Position numbers and translations under genes: made by a program. This document shows positions 33,257 to 42,260 of a stretch of DNA of 64,000 nt, piece after piece. The stretch comes from Zobellia uliginosa (GTDB taxonomy: Bacteria > Bacteroidota > Bacteroidia > Flavobacteriales > Flavobacteriaceae). The notes beneath the pieces were generated by a model. The model did not search any database. It saw nothing but the letters and a program-made list of their open reading frames with translations, and was not told where the DNA came from. The DNA lies in contig NZ_FTOB01000002.1 of NCBI RefSeq assembly GCF_900156625.1, positions 118,275 through 182,274 of the forward strand. Reading direction: 5' to 3'. Position 1 is the first letter of the stretch. Each line of letters opens with the position of its first letter.

Positions 33257-33380
33257 TTAATGTTCATAAGCGATCGGTTCGTCACATGGGTGTAAATTTC
33301 AGTTGTTCTAGTAGAACTGTGTCCCAAAAGGAACTGAATGTGTCTTAAATCGGTCCCATTTTCTAAAAGATGGGTGGGGT
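33241..33380 (-). pseudogene. Tyrosine recombinase (integrase) C-terminal remnant
   Basis: On the minus strand a frame reads [20 protein letters not shown], then [20 protein letters not shown] and DLLP-stop. It matches the C-terminus of Xer/integron-type tyrosine recombinases: LLGH carries the conserved His and EIYTHV the nucleophile Tyr. The part with the first catalytic Arg and the RHxxR region is missing; upstream sequence to 33491 is not recombinase-like. No start codon is present. The remnant lies at the right end of the accessory region with its 3' end facing the cassettes, the reverse-integrase arrangement known from some chromosomal integrons such as Treponema. Confidence 0.85.
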
Positions 33381-33491
33381 AGTAGGGTTTTTAAATTTTT
33401 ATGATGAAGTAAGTATGTCTGTCGAGAGCGAGGCTTCCATAGCATACAGCCTAGCCGCCTAAGGGCTTTTTATGCTGTGAGGATGGTTTTC

Positions 33492-34769
33492 CTATGCGTC
33501 CTCCTTATTTTCCATTTGCGCCCCTATAAAAGGTATTCTTGGGGCTAAAAAATAACCGGTCAAGCTTGCAAACAATATGGGGATAAAATGTCCGAAGCCG
33601 GTCAAGGTAGCGAGCAAGATGGTCGTGCTCATCGGGGTTCGGGTTACACAGGCATTAATGGCGGCCATACAGCTGACAATGGCCAATGTTAGGTTGACCG
33701 TTGGAAACAATTGGTAGATAATCAATCCTAAGGTCGCCCCGACGAAAAACAGCGGAATAATAAATCCGCCCCTCCAACCTGATGTTACGGTAATTGAAAT
33801 GGCCACTAGTTTAAACACCAATATGGCCATCAATACCGTCAAGGGAAAATCGCCGGCAATCAGTGCGTTAATCTCGTGATGCCCGAAGTATCGGGTGATC
33901 GGAAGGTAAAAGGCGATGGTTCCGAGCAAAAGGCCGCCGATCATCGTTTTAATGTAAATGGGAATGGGTCTTTTCTCGAAAACCGATTTGAAAAATTTGG
34001 TACAGAAAATAAAGCCCCAGCCAAAACACGCCCCGATTATGGCAAAGAGAACGGCATAGCCGAAATCGAAAATCCCCGAATATTCATAGGCGGATAAATC
34101 CCATATAGGGCCCAATCCTAAATGGACGATCAGGGCAAAAATCAAATAGCTAAAGCAACTTGCGACAAAGGCGGGAATTATAGCTTTGTAATATTCTACC
34201 GCGTGCTTGTGGTGGAGTATTTCCAAGGAAAACAGACTACCGCCCAAAGGGGCCCCGAACAAGGCCGTAAAACCCGAAGCCATGCCTGCGATACTTAATG
34301 AGCGTAATTCTTCGCCCTTAAGCCGGAAGATTTTTCCGATCCAAGTGCCCGTCGAACCCGTTATCTGTACCAATGGGGCTTCAGGACCGAGACTTCCGCC
34401 CGATGCCACGCACAATAAGGACGACAGCACCATTGAAGGATTGTTCTTCGGATCAAGCTTGCCTTTGTTAAACCGAATGTTGTTCACTATCAAATGGATT
34501 TCTCCCGGGTCTCCGATAAAGTGGATCACCAAACCCGCCAAAAGTCCGCAAATCGCCATAACGGGAATCACTTGCCAGCCAGTGAAAAAAGCGAATTGGT
34601 GGGTCAAAAACTCGAGTGTGATCCAATACGCCCCCGCAATGGTTCCGCCTATCAACCCAAGAAAGGCCCACAACAAAAATGTACGACTAAAAACGAAGGG
34701 GTTGAACCTTACGGGTTGGTCTAAGATGTTGAGGTAGCTTACTAGTTTCTTTTTGCTCTTAAGTTTCAA
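33492..34769 (-). CDS. ClC-family chloride channel or transporter
   Basis: A 425-residue membrane protein with about ten to twelve helices. GGSLGPEAPLVQITG (about 124-138) is the GxxGPE motif; its Glu130 is the gating or proton-coupling glutamate of ClC proteins. GWRGGFIIPLFFVGATLG is the GxFxP selectivity motif. There are no CBS domains at the C-terminus. It moves chloride or similar anions across the inner membrane, probably as a H+/Cl- exchanger given the Glu. It stands alone and precedes the first SusC/SusD locus, which has its own terminator. The gap 34770-35103 holds that terminator and otherwise nothing I recognise. Confidence 0.92.
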   Translation of the reverse strand: MKLKSKKKLVSYLNILDQPVRFNPFVFSRTFLLWAFLGLIGGTIAGAYWITLEFLTHQFAFFTGWQVIPVMAICGLLAGLVIHFIGDPGEIHLIVNNIRFNKGKLDPKNNPSMVLSSLLCVASGGSLGPEAPLVQITGSTGTWIGKIFRLKGEELRSLSIAGMASGFTALFGAPLGGSLFSLEILHHKHAVEYYKAIIPAFVASCFSYLIFALIVHLGLGPIWDLSAYEYSGIFDFGYAVLFAIIGACFGWGFIFCTKFFKSVFEKRPIPIYIKTMIGGLLLGTIAFYLPITRYFGHHEINALIAGDFPLTVLMAILVFKLVAISITVTSGWRGGFIIPLFFVGATLGLIIYQLFPTVNLTLAIVSCMAAINACVTRTPMSTTILLATLTGFGHFIPILFASLTGYFLAPRIPFIGAQMENKEDA

Positions 34770-35040
34770 TACGTAAAATGGGCTTTTATATCGTGTAGCA
34801 CTTCATAAAATCGGTGCAATGTACATCATTATGCATCGAATTCCGAACAGGGCCTCTGCCTTTATTTCGTTTTTTGGGGTGAGATGATCCTGTTGGTTTA
34901 TAGCCATGAAGAGAGCCAAGCGGTTTCACCGTATTGATTTCCCTTCCCAGTGCCTTGCGGGGCCCATGGAATGTGTGCTTCGGGTTGTTTCCTTAATCGC
35001 GGGATACGGTAGTGGACGGCTTTCAAAAGAAGGGGGTATA

Positions 35041-35078
35041 AAAAAATCCGGCGAGCTTTTGGGCTGCCGGATTTTTTC
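35041..35078 (-). terminator. Terminator of the minus-strand SusC/SusD locus
   Basis: AAAAAATCCGGC and GCCGGATTTTTT flank a 12-base loop: a strong GC stem with A- and T-runs on both sides, 26 bases past the stop codon of the last gene of the locus. Confidence 0.88.
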
Positions 35079-35103
35079 TGTGTATCAAAGTGATATCGAT
35101 GTT

Positions 35104-36627
35104 TTAAGGACGGGGATTCGGTTTGTAGATCCTTAGGTTGTCGATCCATAGGGCGGCGGTGTCAGAGTTGCCCCCGTAGCGGAAAAAGGTCAAAAACAAT
35201 TCGCCCGTAACCCCTTTGGTATCTGCGCTCACATTGATGGTCTTGGTGACCGTGATCCATTCGTTGTCCCCACCATTGCTGTTGGCGCTTGACCAGTTAC
35301 CGTTGGCATCGTTGCCTCCACTGGCCATTGTTGCAGACATCCTGCGTTCCAGGGCGCCGGCGACGTTTTCTATACGCTTGCCCTCATACGCCAGAACCAC
35401 CACATCGCCCTCGGCAACGGTGTAACCTTGCATAACGCTCAGGCCGATTTTGTCATCGCCCCTGATGAATCCGATACAGCTGCGACCTTGGTAAGGTTCC
35501 ATAGGAAGCTCTGGAGAGTTTTCGTCTACAAATTTAAAGAAGCCAGATCCACTGCTATTGGTAGAAAGTGCAAATTTCGATTCATCTTCCGTATCCGTTC
35601 CGCTCCATAGGTTATGACCGTAAACACAGGGTTCGTCCGTAATCATTTCCGGAACATAGTTTCCGGTAGCGTCTTTTAAGATTCCGGTAGGGTTGAATGA
35701 AATAAGTACCTCGTCATCACTGTACATTTTGTCGCCAAAGACCAATTCAACGGTTTTTTCCCCTGTGGCTTCGATCGATACGATATCCGGAGTTAAAATT
35801 GCACCGTTTTTCGTATTGATGGTAATCGCGAATTCACTGCTTGCTCCGGCAGGAATATCTTGAGCTATGGGCTGCGTGAACTGAAGTTCTATCTTACTGT
35901 CCGTAGCCACGGCTCGAATCAATTCTACTACCAATTGCTCTACTTTAATAAATCCGATTTTTTCAATGGTATCTTCTGAAATCCCTTCATCCCCATCGTC
36001 GCGTGTGGCCGTTAGGGTCACATTGTAGATGCCGGGTTCCATAAAGGTCATTACCGGGTTTTGTTCCGTAGAGGTCAAGGTTTCGGGGCCTTCGAAAACC
36101 CAATTGAATTGGGTAGGCGAACCTTCCGAGGTGTCTGTAAAGCTTATGCTGTTACTGGTATAGATAGCCACGGTTTCGGCATCGGCGACAGGATCGGTAA
36201 TAAAGCTGCTTTTGACGGGAACGCTATTGATCGTTACCGTGGTTTCCGAACTTGTCGTTTTTCCATCCGAAGAGCGGGTAGAGGTAAGCTTTACCGTGGC
36301 CACTCCCGGATTGGAAAAATTTAGTCGGACCATCTGTTCCGTAGACGTTATGGTTTCATCGCCCTTGGTAATGACCCATTCACTGGTATCTGAATTTCCT
36401 TCGGTGTTATCAATAACAAAAAAGGTTTTGCCCATGTCAATTTCATTGACCAGGGTCCCATCCATGTCTTTTATAATGATCTGGGAATCTAAATCACCAA
36501 CAAATTCCTTGGTGACCTTCTCTTCCGTATCATGTGTAATGTTTATATCGCTATAATCTTCTTGCTCGCAAGAAGGAGCGGAAAAGACAAAAAACACCGA
36601 TATTAAAAAGTATATTATTTTCTTCAT
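35104..36627 (-). CDS. PKD-domain surface lipoprotein of the SusC/SusD locus
   Basis: A 507-residue lipoprotein (VFSAPSC, Cys20). Two PKD-like domains lie at about 75-145 (VRLNFSNPGVATVKLTSTRS) and 160-220 (FNWVFEGPETLTSTEQNPVM, then FMEPGIYNVTLTATRD). An Ig-like big-domain follows at about 235-330, then a C-terminal jelly-roll-like or carbohydrate-binding module (about 340-505) with AALWIDNLRIYKP at its end. Such proteins bind the glycan at the cell surface, like SusE/SusF or SGBPs. It is the last gene of a six-gene minus-strand order starting at the SusC at 47353, and is followed by a strong terminator. Confidence 0.82.
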   Translation of the reverse strand: MKKIIYFLISVFFVFSAPSCEQEDYSDINITHDTEEKVTKEFVGDLDSQIIIKDMDGTLVNEIDMGKTFFVIDNTEGNSDTSEWVITKGDETITSTEQMVRLNFSNPGVATVKLTSTRSSDGKTTSSETTVTINSVPVKSSFITDPVADAETVAIYTSNSISFTDTSEGSPTQFNWVFEGPETLTSTEQNPVMTFMEPGIYNVTLTATRDDGDEGISEDTIEKIGFIKVEQLVVELIRAVATDSKIELQFTQPIAQDIPAGASSEFAITINTKNGAILTPDIVSIEATGEKTVELVFGDKMYSDDEVLISFNPTGILKDATGNYVPEMITDEPCVYGHNLWSGTDTEDESKFALSTNSSGSGFFKFVDENSPELPMEPYQGRSCIGFIRGDDKIGLSVMQGYTVAEGDVVVLAYEGKRIENVAGALERRMSATMASGGNDANGNWSSANSNGGDNEWITVTKTINVSADTKGVTGELFLTFFRYGGNSDTAALWIDNLRIYKPNPRP

Positions 36628-36651
36628 CTCGTTATCTTTTAAATGATGTGA

Positions 36652-37554
36652 TTATTTCCAACTTTCCATCTTTATTTCTGTATTCGCGTAAATCAGGGTA
36701 TCGATTACACTGTGCTCGGCGTCGTTATATCGGTAATTGTATTTGCAGATAAACGATTGGCTATCATGGTCGTATTGGGCCGAACCTACCAACTCGGTAA
36801 TTTCGGAGTTCGGGTCGGCCGATAGGATGGCACTGCCATCGGATGGGCGGAATTTTAAATCGTACATAAAATCACTGCCACTTTCATTGTCGCCTACACG
36901 TGGTACGGAAAGCATATCACGTTCCTTGGTAGTGAGGAAGATGAATTTGTTCAATACCAATGCGGGATTATTGTATGCAATGCTCGAAGCGACCGAACCG
37001 TCTTGGTTCAGCTCGTCGTCTTTGCCCTTAACATAGTACCTTCCGTCAAATTCGTTCTTGAATTTCACGGCAACGATAGAAAACTTCTTGCTGTCAAGAA
37101 TGGAATCGGTGGTCCCCCCGGTCAATAGGAAGGGAATGGCATAGGTGTTCTGGGCCCCGGCCGGATATTTCACTAAAGAGTCCCTTTTAATGGTCACATT
37201 TACAAAACCTACGTTTGAATCCACAATATTGATCGTAGAGGGGTCTGATAAGGTGTACCATGAAGGTGGCATTACCTTGATCCCCATATCCGTATATTCC
37301 GTATTGTTGGTTATCAAGGTATCGGCAATGGTATAGTTGAGGGTTACCGAGGCCCCGTCATAAGAATATTTGCCTCCATAGGTAGCTCCTACATTGATTT
37401 CAAAGGTATCTGACCCCGGATCGAGGATAAGGGTGCGTACTGGGTATTGATTGGCAAAATAGGCCGCTGTACTTTCAAAATCTGTTTGGTATTCGTCATA
37501 ACAAGCAGTCATCAAAAAAGCAAGAAGTAACGGAAGTATGGTAATCTTTTTCAT
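36652..37554 (-). CDS. DUF1735/DUF4361-type surface lipoprotein
   Basis: From the ATG at 37554 (MKKITILPLLLAFLMTAC), a 300-residue lipoprotein with Cys18. Residues about 30-140 match DUF1735 (VTLNYTIADTLITNNTEYTD, then MPPSWYTLSDPSTINI and VNVTIKRDSL). The C-terminal half matches a DUF4361-like domain (FDGRYYVKGKDDELN, RYNDAEHSVIDTLIYANTEI). This pairing is typical of proteins encoded right after SusD in Bacteroidota, some of which are surface glycan-binding proteins or glycosidase partners. The frame is open to 37587 but the extra residues overlap the SusD 3' end. Confidence 0.83.
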   Translation of the reverse strand: MKKITILPLLLAFLMTACYDEYQTDFESTAAYFANQYPVRTLILDPGSDTFEINVGATYGGKYSYDGASVTLNYTIADTLITNNTEYTDMGIKVMPPSWYTLSDPSTINIVDSNVGFVNVTIKRDSLVKYPAGAQNTYAIPFLLTGGTTDSILDSKKFSIVAVKFKNEFDGRYYVKGKDDELNQDGSVASSIAYNNPALVLNKFIFLTTKERDMLSVPRVGDNESGSDFMYDLKFRPSDGSAILSADPNSEITELVGSAQYDHDSQSFICKYNYRYNDAEHSVIDTLIYANTEIKMESWK

Positions 37555-37570
37555 TTTGTTCGTTTTTGAA

Positions 37571-39385
37571 TTATTTCCAACCATCATTTTGTTTCAAATT
37601 GGAGCTTGTTAGGATCTCACTTCGAGGTATGGCCCCATATCTCATGTACTCTGGAAATGAAACTTGGTTCGGGTAGACGTTCTCATTAAAGTTATATTCG
37701 AATGTACTTCCATTATCATCAGTGGAAACTTCCGATTTTTTTACCGTTGTGTTCAGATCGTCTCCCCATCTTCTGAGGTCGTAAAAACGATGTCCCTCGA
37801 AACAGAGTTCTATGCGTCTTTCATTTTTAATAAGGGGGGTGAGGTCGGCCAAACTTGCCAAATAGGGGTCACTGCCTATAGAAGCGTCCCCGTCCGTAGG
37901 AATTCCGGCGCGGTTACGAACGAGCCTTAATGCCTGTCTGGCCGAAAGGCCATCGACCATTACATCGGGGCCGACCGCATTGTTGGCAGCTTCCGCAAAA
38001 TTGAGATAGGCTTCTACCGCGCGGAACATGGCCGTAAAATGCCAAGGGGTTTCAGAGCTGACACCGGTAATAAAACTTGGTTTTTCGGTCATCCATTTTC
38101 TCAAATAATAGTTGGTACGCGAAACCCGCGAATCGTCTGAAATATTAGCGGCACCTACAGCGGTATTGCCCCCGTCCCACATTTCAATATTGGTGTCGTG
38201 GAATTCCGCATTGTTATAAATAATGGTCATATAAAATCGGGGGTCCCTGCCTTCGTAGGGCATATCTTCGCTGTAGCCTGAGTTTGACGTATCGGTTATG
38301 GGATAGCCATTGCTCATAGGAAATGCATCTACAAGGTTCTGGCTGGGATTTGTCGAGCCTTTGACCGATAGCCCCAATGAAGGGGGGTAATTATCTTGCT
38401 CCCAAGTTTTCGTTTGGCTGGCCCTCCTTAAGATCAATTCAGGGTTGGCGTCGACCTTTGTGAAGTAATCGTCATCGATGGTTTCCGGATGATAGATGTC
38501 GGGCAGGTCTCCAATGGCATCGATAACCTTTTTGGCGGCCTTTGCCGACCGGGTGTAATAGTCCGTGGCCTGAGCTGAATTGCCTCCTGAAAAGGCAGGG
38601 CTTGCGGCATAGAGCAGTAAGCGCGATTTCAAGGCGTTACAGGCTACCGTTGTGGGCAGGCCTGCCAGTCCGTCGCCATAAATGGTAGACTGAAGGTTGT
38701 CGTCGGGATGTGAATTAACGTACTCGTCGGAATACTCGGGGAGAAGACCGGAAGTTAATGCGGTGTCGATATGCGCTACTATAAATTCTACACATTCGGC
38801 GTATGACGCCCTTTTTAACCCTAGGGCCTCTTCTTCCGTAATTACCTTGTCTACAATTGGGACTCCCATGATTTCACCATCTACGGGCCCGGCATAATCG
38901 CGTAAGAGCTGGAAATAATTTAGGGCCAACAGAAAGTGGGCCTCTCCTTCCATTCTCTTTTTTATCTGGATATTTCTGTCCTCATTGGAGTTGCGGTATA
39001 CGATGTCTTCGTTCAAGCCTACGGAAAGAAACTTGTAGATACTTTTTATATACCTGTAGTTATTGCTCCATGTGTAAATGGGATAATTACCAGAGGTAAA
39101 GAAATTGGAAACCGTATGCATTTTCCAAGCGGTGGAGTTATAGTTGTTGGAAACCGCATTGTCTGTGGCGCAATCTAGAAAGTCACCTGAAAAAGTGGTG
39201 TAACTTCCAGGAATTGCCCCATAAGCCGGTACATATAAACCTTCAACGTACTCGGGGTTCAATTCGTAATCCAATACTGCTTCTTCGCTCAAGTTATTGT
39301 TGAAGTTTGGCTCAAAGTAGTCGCTACAACCAACCAGTACGGTAAGCAGTATGAGCGGCAATATATTGTTCCGTATGTTTTTCAT
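37571..39385 (-). CDS. SusD/RagB-family lipoprotein (pair 2)
   Basis: From the ATG at 39385 (MKNIRNNILPLILLTVLVGC), a 604-residue lipoprotein; the frame extends ten residues further up. It has the SusD features: lipid anchor, N-terminal TPR-like helices (EGEAHFLLALNYFQLLRDYA), and C-terminal RRIELCFEGHRFYDLRRWGD. SusD proteins bind the glycan as a lid on the SusC pore. The stop is close to the DUF1735 gene, and the start is just after the SusC stop, so pair and downstream gene are one operon. Confidence 0.92.
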   Translation of the reverse strand: MKNIRNNILPLILLTVLVGCSDYFEPNFNNNLSEEAVLDYELNPEYVEGLYVPAYGAIPGSYTTFSGDFLDCATDNAVSNNYNSTAWKMHTVSNFFTSGNYPIYTWSNNYRYIKSIYKFLSVGLNEDIVYRNSNEDRNIQIKKRMEGEAHFLLALNYFQLLRDYAGPVDGEIMGVPIVDKVITEEEALGLKRASYAECVEFIVAHIDTALTSGLLPEYSDEYVNSHPDDNLQSTIYGDGLAGLPTTVACNALKSRLLLYAASPAFSGGNSAQATDYYTRSAKAAKKVIDAIGDLPDIYHPETIDDDYFTKVDANPELILRRASQTKTWEQDNYPPSLGLSVKGSTNPSQNLVDAFPMSNGYPITDTSNSGYSEDMPYEGRDPRFYMTIIYNNAEFHDTNIEMWDGGNTAVGAANISDDSRVSRTNYYLRKWMTEKPSFITGVSSETPWHFTAMFRAVEAYLNFAEAANNAVGPDVMVDGLSARQALRLVRNRAGIPTDGDASIGSDPYLASLADLTPLIKNERRIELCFEGHRFYDLRRWGDDLNTTVKKSEVSTDDNGSTFEYNFNENVYPNQVSFPEYMRYGAIPRSEILTSSNLKQNDGWK

Positions 39386-39415
39386 CTTTAGATAATTTTT
39401 TTTATTCATTTTCAT

Positions 39416-42241
39416 TTAGAAACCTATTTTCACACCTAAAGAGACGGTCGTATATCTCGGTGCATAGCTTAAACCGGAATTAGGCGATTGGGCATCTAGG
39501 GCCCAGTCGCTGCGGAAGGTCATAAGGTCGTCCGCTTTTACGAAAATATTCAGGTCTTGGGCTGCAATAGAAGCGGGAACGGCATCTGGAAATTTATAGT
39601 TCAGTTCCACATTGTTTAGCTTGAAATAATAGGTGTTCTTTAAAAAGAAGGTAGAGCTATTATAACTGTGGGCCGAATTTTCACTCGTAAGCCGGGGCAG
39701 GGTATAGTTGTTATTTGCCAAACCAACGGCATTGCCTTCACTGTCAAAGGTCGGAACGGCCGCATCGTAAACGAACCTCGAATATTTGGCATCCCCTTTA
39801 TTGGTATAATAGGAAGACCATGCATTCATTCTATCGAAGCCGCCGACGCCCTGTCCTCTAGCATAAAAGCTGAACTTTTTATACTGAAGGTTAAGGACCA
39901 TCGAATACACATAACGCGGTGTGCTATTGCCTATAACGGTCTTGTCATAGTTGTTGATGACGTTATCGTCATAGGAATATTCGGAGTCTGAATTGGATAG
40001 GTTTTTAAATTTAAGGTCGCCAGGTATTATAGGCCCCAGACTAGAAGTCAATGGGGTTCCGTTTTCGGCACCATAGTTTGCGATATCGTCGGCACTGGTG
40101 TAAAACCCGTCGGCGACATAGCCCCAGATGGCATCGGTATCTTGGCCTACCGTATTTTGGAACGAAAAATCGTTTAGTTCGTCGTACTTGGCCCATTTAG
40201 AAATATAATGGGTAAAGTTACCCCCAATGGAGTAGCCAAAATCTCCCAGTTGGTCTCCCCATTTTGCAGCTACTTCAAAACCCTTGTTGTCAATTGCATT
40301 GTAATTGGCTACGATGTTAGGGGTGCCGGCCAGTTTTGGAAATGCGTAGTTTATGGTAGTCGGCATGCCTTCTCGCTTTTCCGTAAAGAATTCGGCATCT
40401 AAGCTAAACCTGTTCCCGAACATTCGGGTAGTAAGGCCTATGTTTAGTTCCGTAGAGGTCTCATAGGTTAAATTAGGGTTTCCGGCCTGTACATATTGGG
40501 TGCCTACCAATGATTCGGAGTTTTTGACCCCGGTCGAATAACTCCCCGACCAGTATTGGTAGTAGTCGTTGTACAATAAATATGGAAACGATTGGTCATA
40601 GCCGATTTTACCGTACGATGCCTTAAGTTTTAAGTAATCGATAGCGCCCACATTGTCCATAAAATTCTCTTCGGATACGACATAAGACACGCCAAAGGCA
40701 TTGAACAATTTCCAACGGTTGTCTTTGTTGAACCTTGTAGATCCCATATAGGAAGAGGTTATCTCTGCAATGTACTTGTCTTGATAGGCATAGTTCAGCC
40801 TTAGGCCGAAGTTCATACTCTTGTCATCTTGGACCGTTTCCATAACGGCAGCGGCGGTTTTTACGGTCTTATTGTCGACGAGATAGTTCAGGGTCGCGTT
40901 TATGGCATGTTTTCCAAAAATCCGATCATAGTCGATATAAGCGCCGCCTCCTAGGTTTCTGTAATACGAATCGCCTAAGCGTTGCTCGTTACCTTTTGGG
41001 TTATAGACACCGTTTACGATAAGGGTGTCTTGCTGGGTCGCTGTCAATGCAGGTTTTAGCGTACGATAGGTAAGCGTTTTCCCTTCGGCAATATAATTGT
41101 TCATGTCAAAGGTAGCATAGGCCCTGGCTTTTAGTCCCTTGATATATCTATTTAAATCAAAGTTCATTCCTATGTTGGTCTGGGCAATAGAGGTGGTACG
41201 CCTCTGATAACCGGAATAGGCCAAGTCGCCATAAAGGTTCTTTCCGTTCACTATGTCCGATGTTCCCAATGAATCTACGTCGGCCCGTGCACTAATGAAG
41301 ATAGGGTAATCGGTCGGTTTTGTGGTGGATAGTTGGTTAAAGAGTTTATTGTCACTGACGTGGCTTCCGTTTTCTGTAAAGAAACGCCCCGAAATATCTA
41401 GATTGACGGAAATGATATCATTGATCTTATAATCTAGGTTGCTTCTTACGTTCAAGGCGTTGTTCCTGCCTTTTTCGCCAACTTTGGCAATACCGTCTTC
41501 ACCTACATAACCGAGGTTGAAAAAATACTGGGTTTTTTCGTCCCCGCCGAGCAGCTGGGCATTGACATTTTTGTAATTCTTCGCATCGTTGACGAACATA
41601 TCGTAATAGTCGACATCAGGATGTTTATAATCTTTACCGGCCAATGCAATATCGTTATTGGAAAATAAAATGTCCTTGCCATCATTTCTGAGGGCTTGGT
41701 TACGATACTTCATGTAATTTCGGGCGTCGACAAACTCAGGGTAGCTACCGGCGCTTCGTATACCCGATTCTACGAGTAAGGAGATTTTTTTCTCGGCATT
41801 TTTTCCTCTTTTCGTCTTTATGACTACCACACCGTTAGCTCCCCTGCTGCCATATAACATTTTGGCCGTGGCATCCTTAAGGATGTAGATCATATCCACT
41901 TCTTCGAGTTGCAGGGAGCTCAGGAATCGGTTGGAAAGTCCGTCAATGACCACTAGTGGCCCGTCATTGTTACCGCCTCTCGACCTGCCTCTTACGCGGC
42001 CTAATGTAAAGCCCGGCACTTGCCCTTCTATAGCGGCCTGTAAGCTAGGATATCCTGAATGCAGCAACTCTTCGCTTGTAATTACGTCTATTGCCCCTAC
42101 AAGCCTATTTTCGGACACTTTATAGAATGGGAGCAAAAGGGTGTCTTGTTTTGTACTACCCGTTCCATCTTGGGCAATGACCCCGTCTATGTAAAATAGA
42201 CAGAGCAAGGCGCATGATAGTGTCAATATATATTGTTTCAT
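39416..42241 (-). CDS. SusC-like TonB-dependent transporter without the usual N-terminal extension
   Basis: A 941-residue outer-membrane transporter, signal peptide ending near DGVIAQ. After only about 25 residues the plug domain starts (AIDVITSEELLHSGYPSLQA, then ILKDATAKMLYGSRGANGVV), followed by the barrel and a C-terminus ending in YTTVSLGVKIGF. The CarboxypepD_reg-like domain present in the other three SusC proteins here is missing. Its role is TonB-driven import of a glycan fragment with the SusD protein encoded next. The gene lies in tandem after another SusC/SusD pair on the same strand, so this pair may handle a second or larger ligand. Confidence 0.92.
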   Translation of the reverse strand: MKQYILTLSCALLCLFYIDGVIAQDGTGSTKQDTLLLPFYKVSENRLVGAIDVITSEELLHSGYPSLQAAIEGQVPGFTLGRVRGRSRGGNNDGPLVVIDGLSNRFLSSLQLEEVDMIYILKDATAKMLYGSRGANGVVVIKTKRGKNAEKKISLLVESGIRSAGSYPEFVDARNYMKYRNQALRNDGKDILFSNNDIALAGKDYKHPDVDYYDMFVNDAKNYKNVNAQLLGGDEKTQYFFNLGYVGEDGIAKVGEKGRNNALNVRSNLDYKINDIISVNLDISGRFFTENGSHVSDNKLFNQLSTTKPTDYPIFISARADVDSLGTSDIVNGKNLYGDLAYSGYQRRTTSIAQTNIGMNFDLNRYIKGLKARAYATFDMNNYIAEGKTLTYRTLKPALTATQQDTLIVNGVYNPKGNEQRLGDSYYRNLGGGAYIDYDRIFGKHAINATLNYLVDNKTVKTAAAVMETVQDDKSMNFGLRLNYAYQDKYIAEITSSYMGSTRFNKDNRWKLFNAFGVSYVVSEENFMDNVGAIDYLKLKASYGKIGYDQSFPYLLYNDYYQYWSGSYSTGVKNSESLVGTQYVQAGNPNLTYETSTELNIGLTTRMFGNRFSLDAEFFTEKREGMPTTINYAFPKLAGTPNIVANYNAIDNKGFEVAAKWGDQLGDFGYSIGGNFTHYISKWAKYDELNDFSFQNTVGQDTDAIWGYVADGFYTSADDIANYGAENGTPLTSSLGPIIPGDLKFKNLSNSDSEYSYDDNVINNYDKTVIGNSTPRYVYSMVLNLQYKKFSFYARGQGVGGFDRMNAWSSYYTNKGDAKYSRFVYDAAVPTFDSEGNAVGLANNNYTLPRLTSENSAHSYNSSTFFLKNTYYFKLNNVELNYKFPDAVPASIAAQDLNIFVKADDLMTFRSDWALDAQSPNSGLSYAPRYTTVSLGVKIGF

Positions 42242-42260
42242 AGTTTATTCTTGTTTATTG

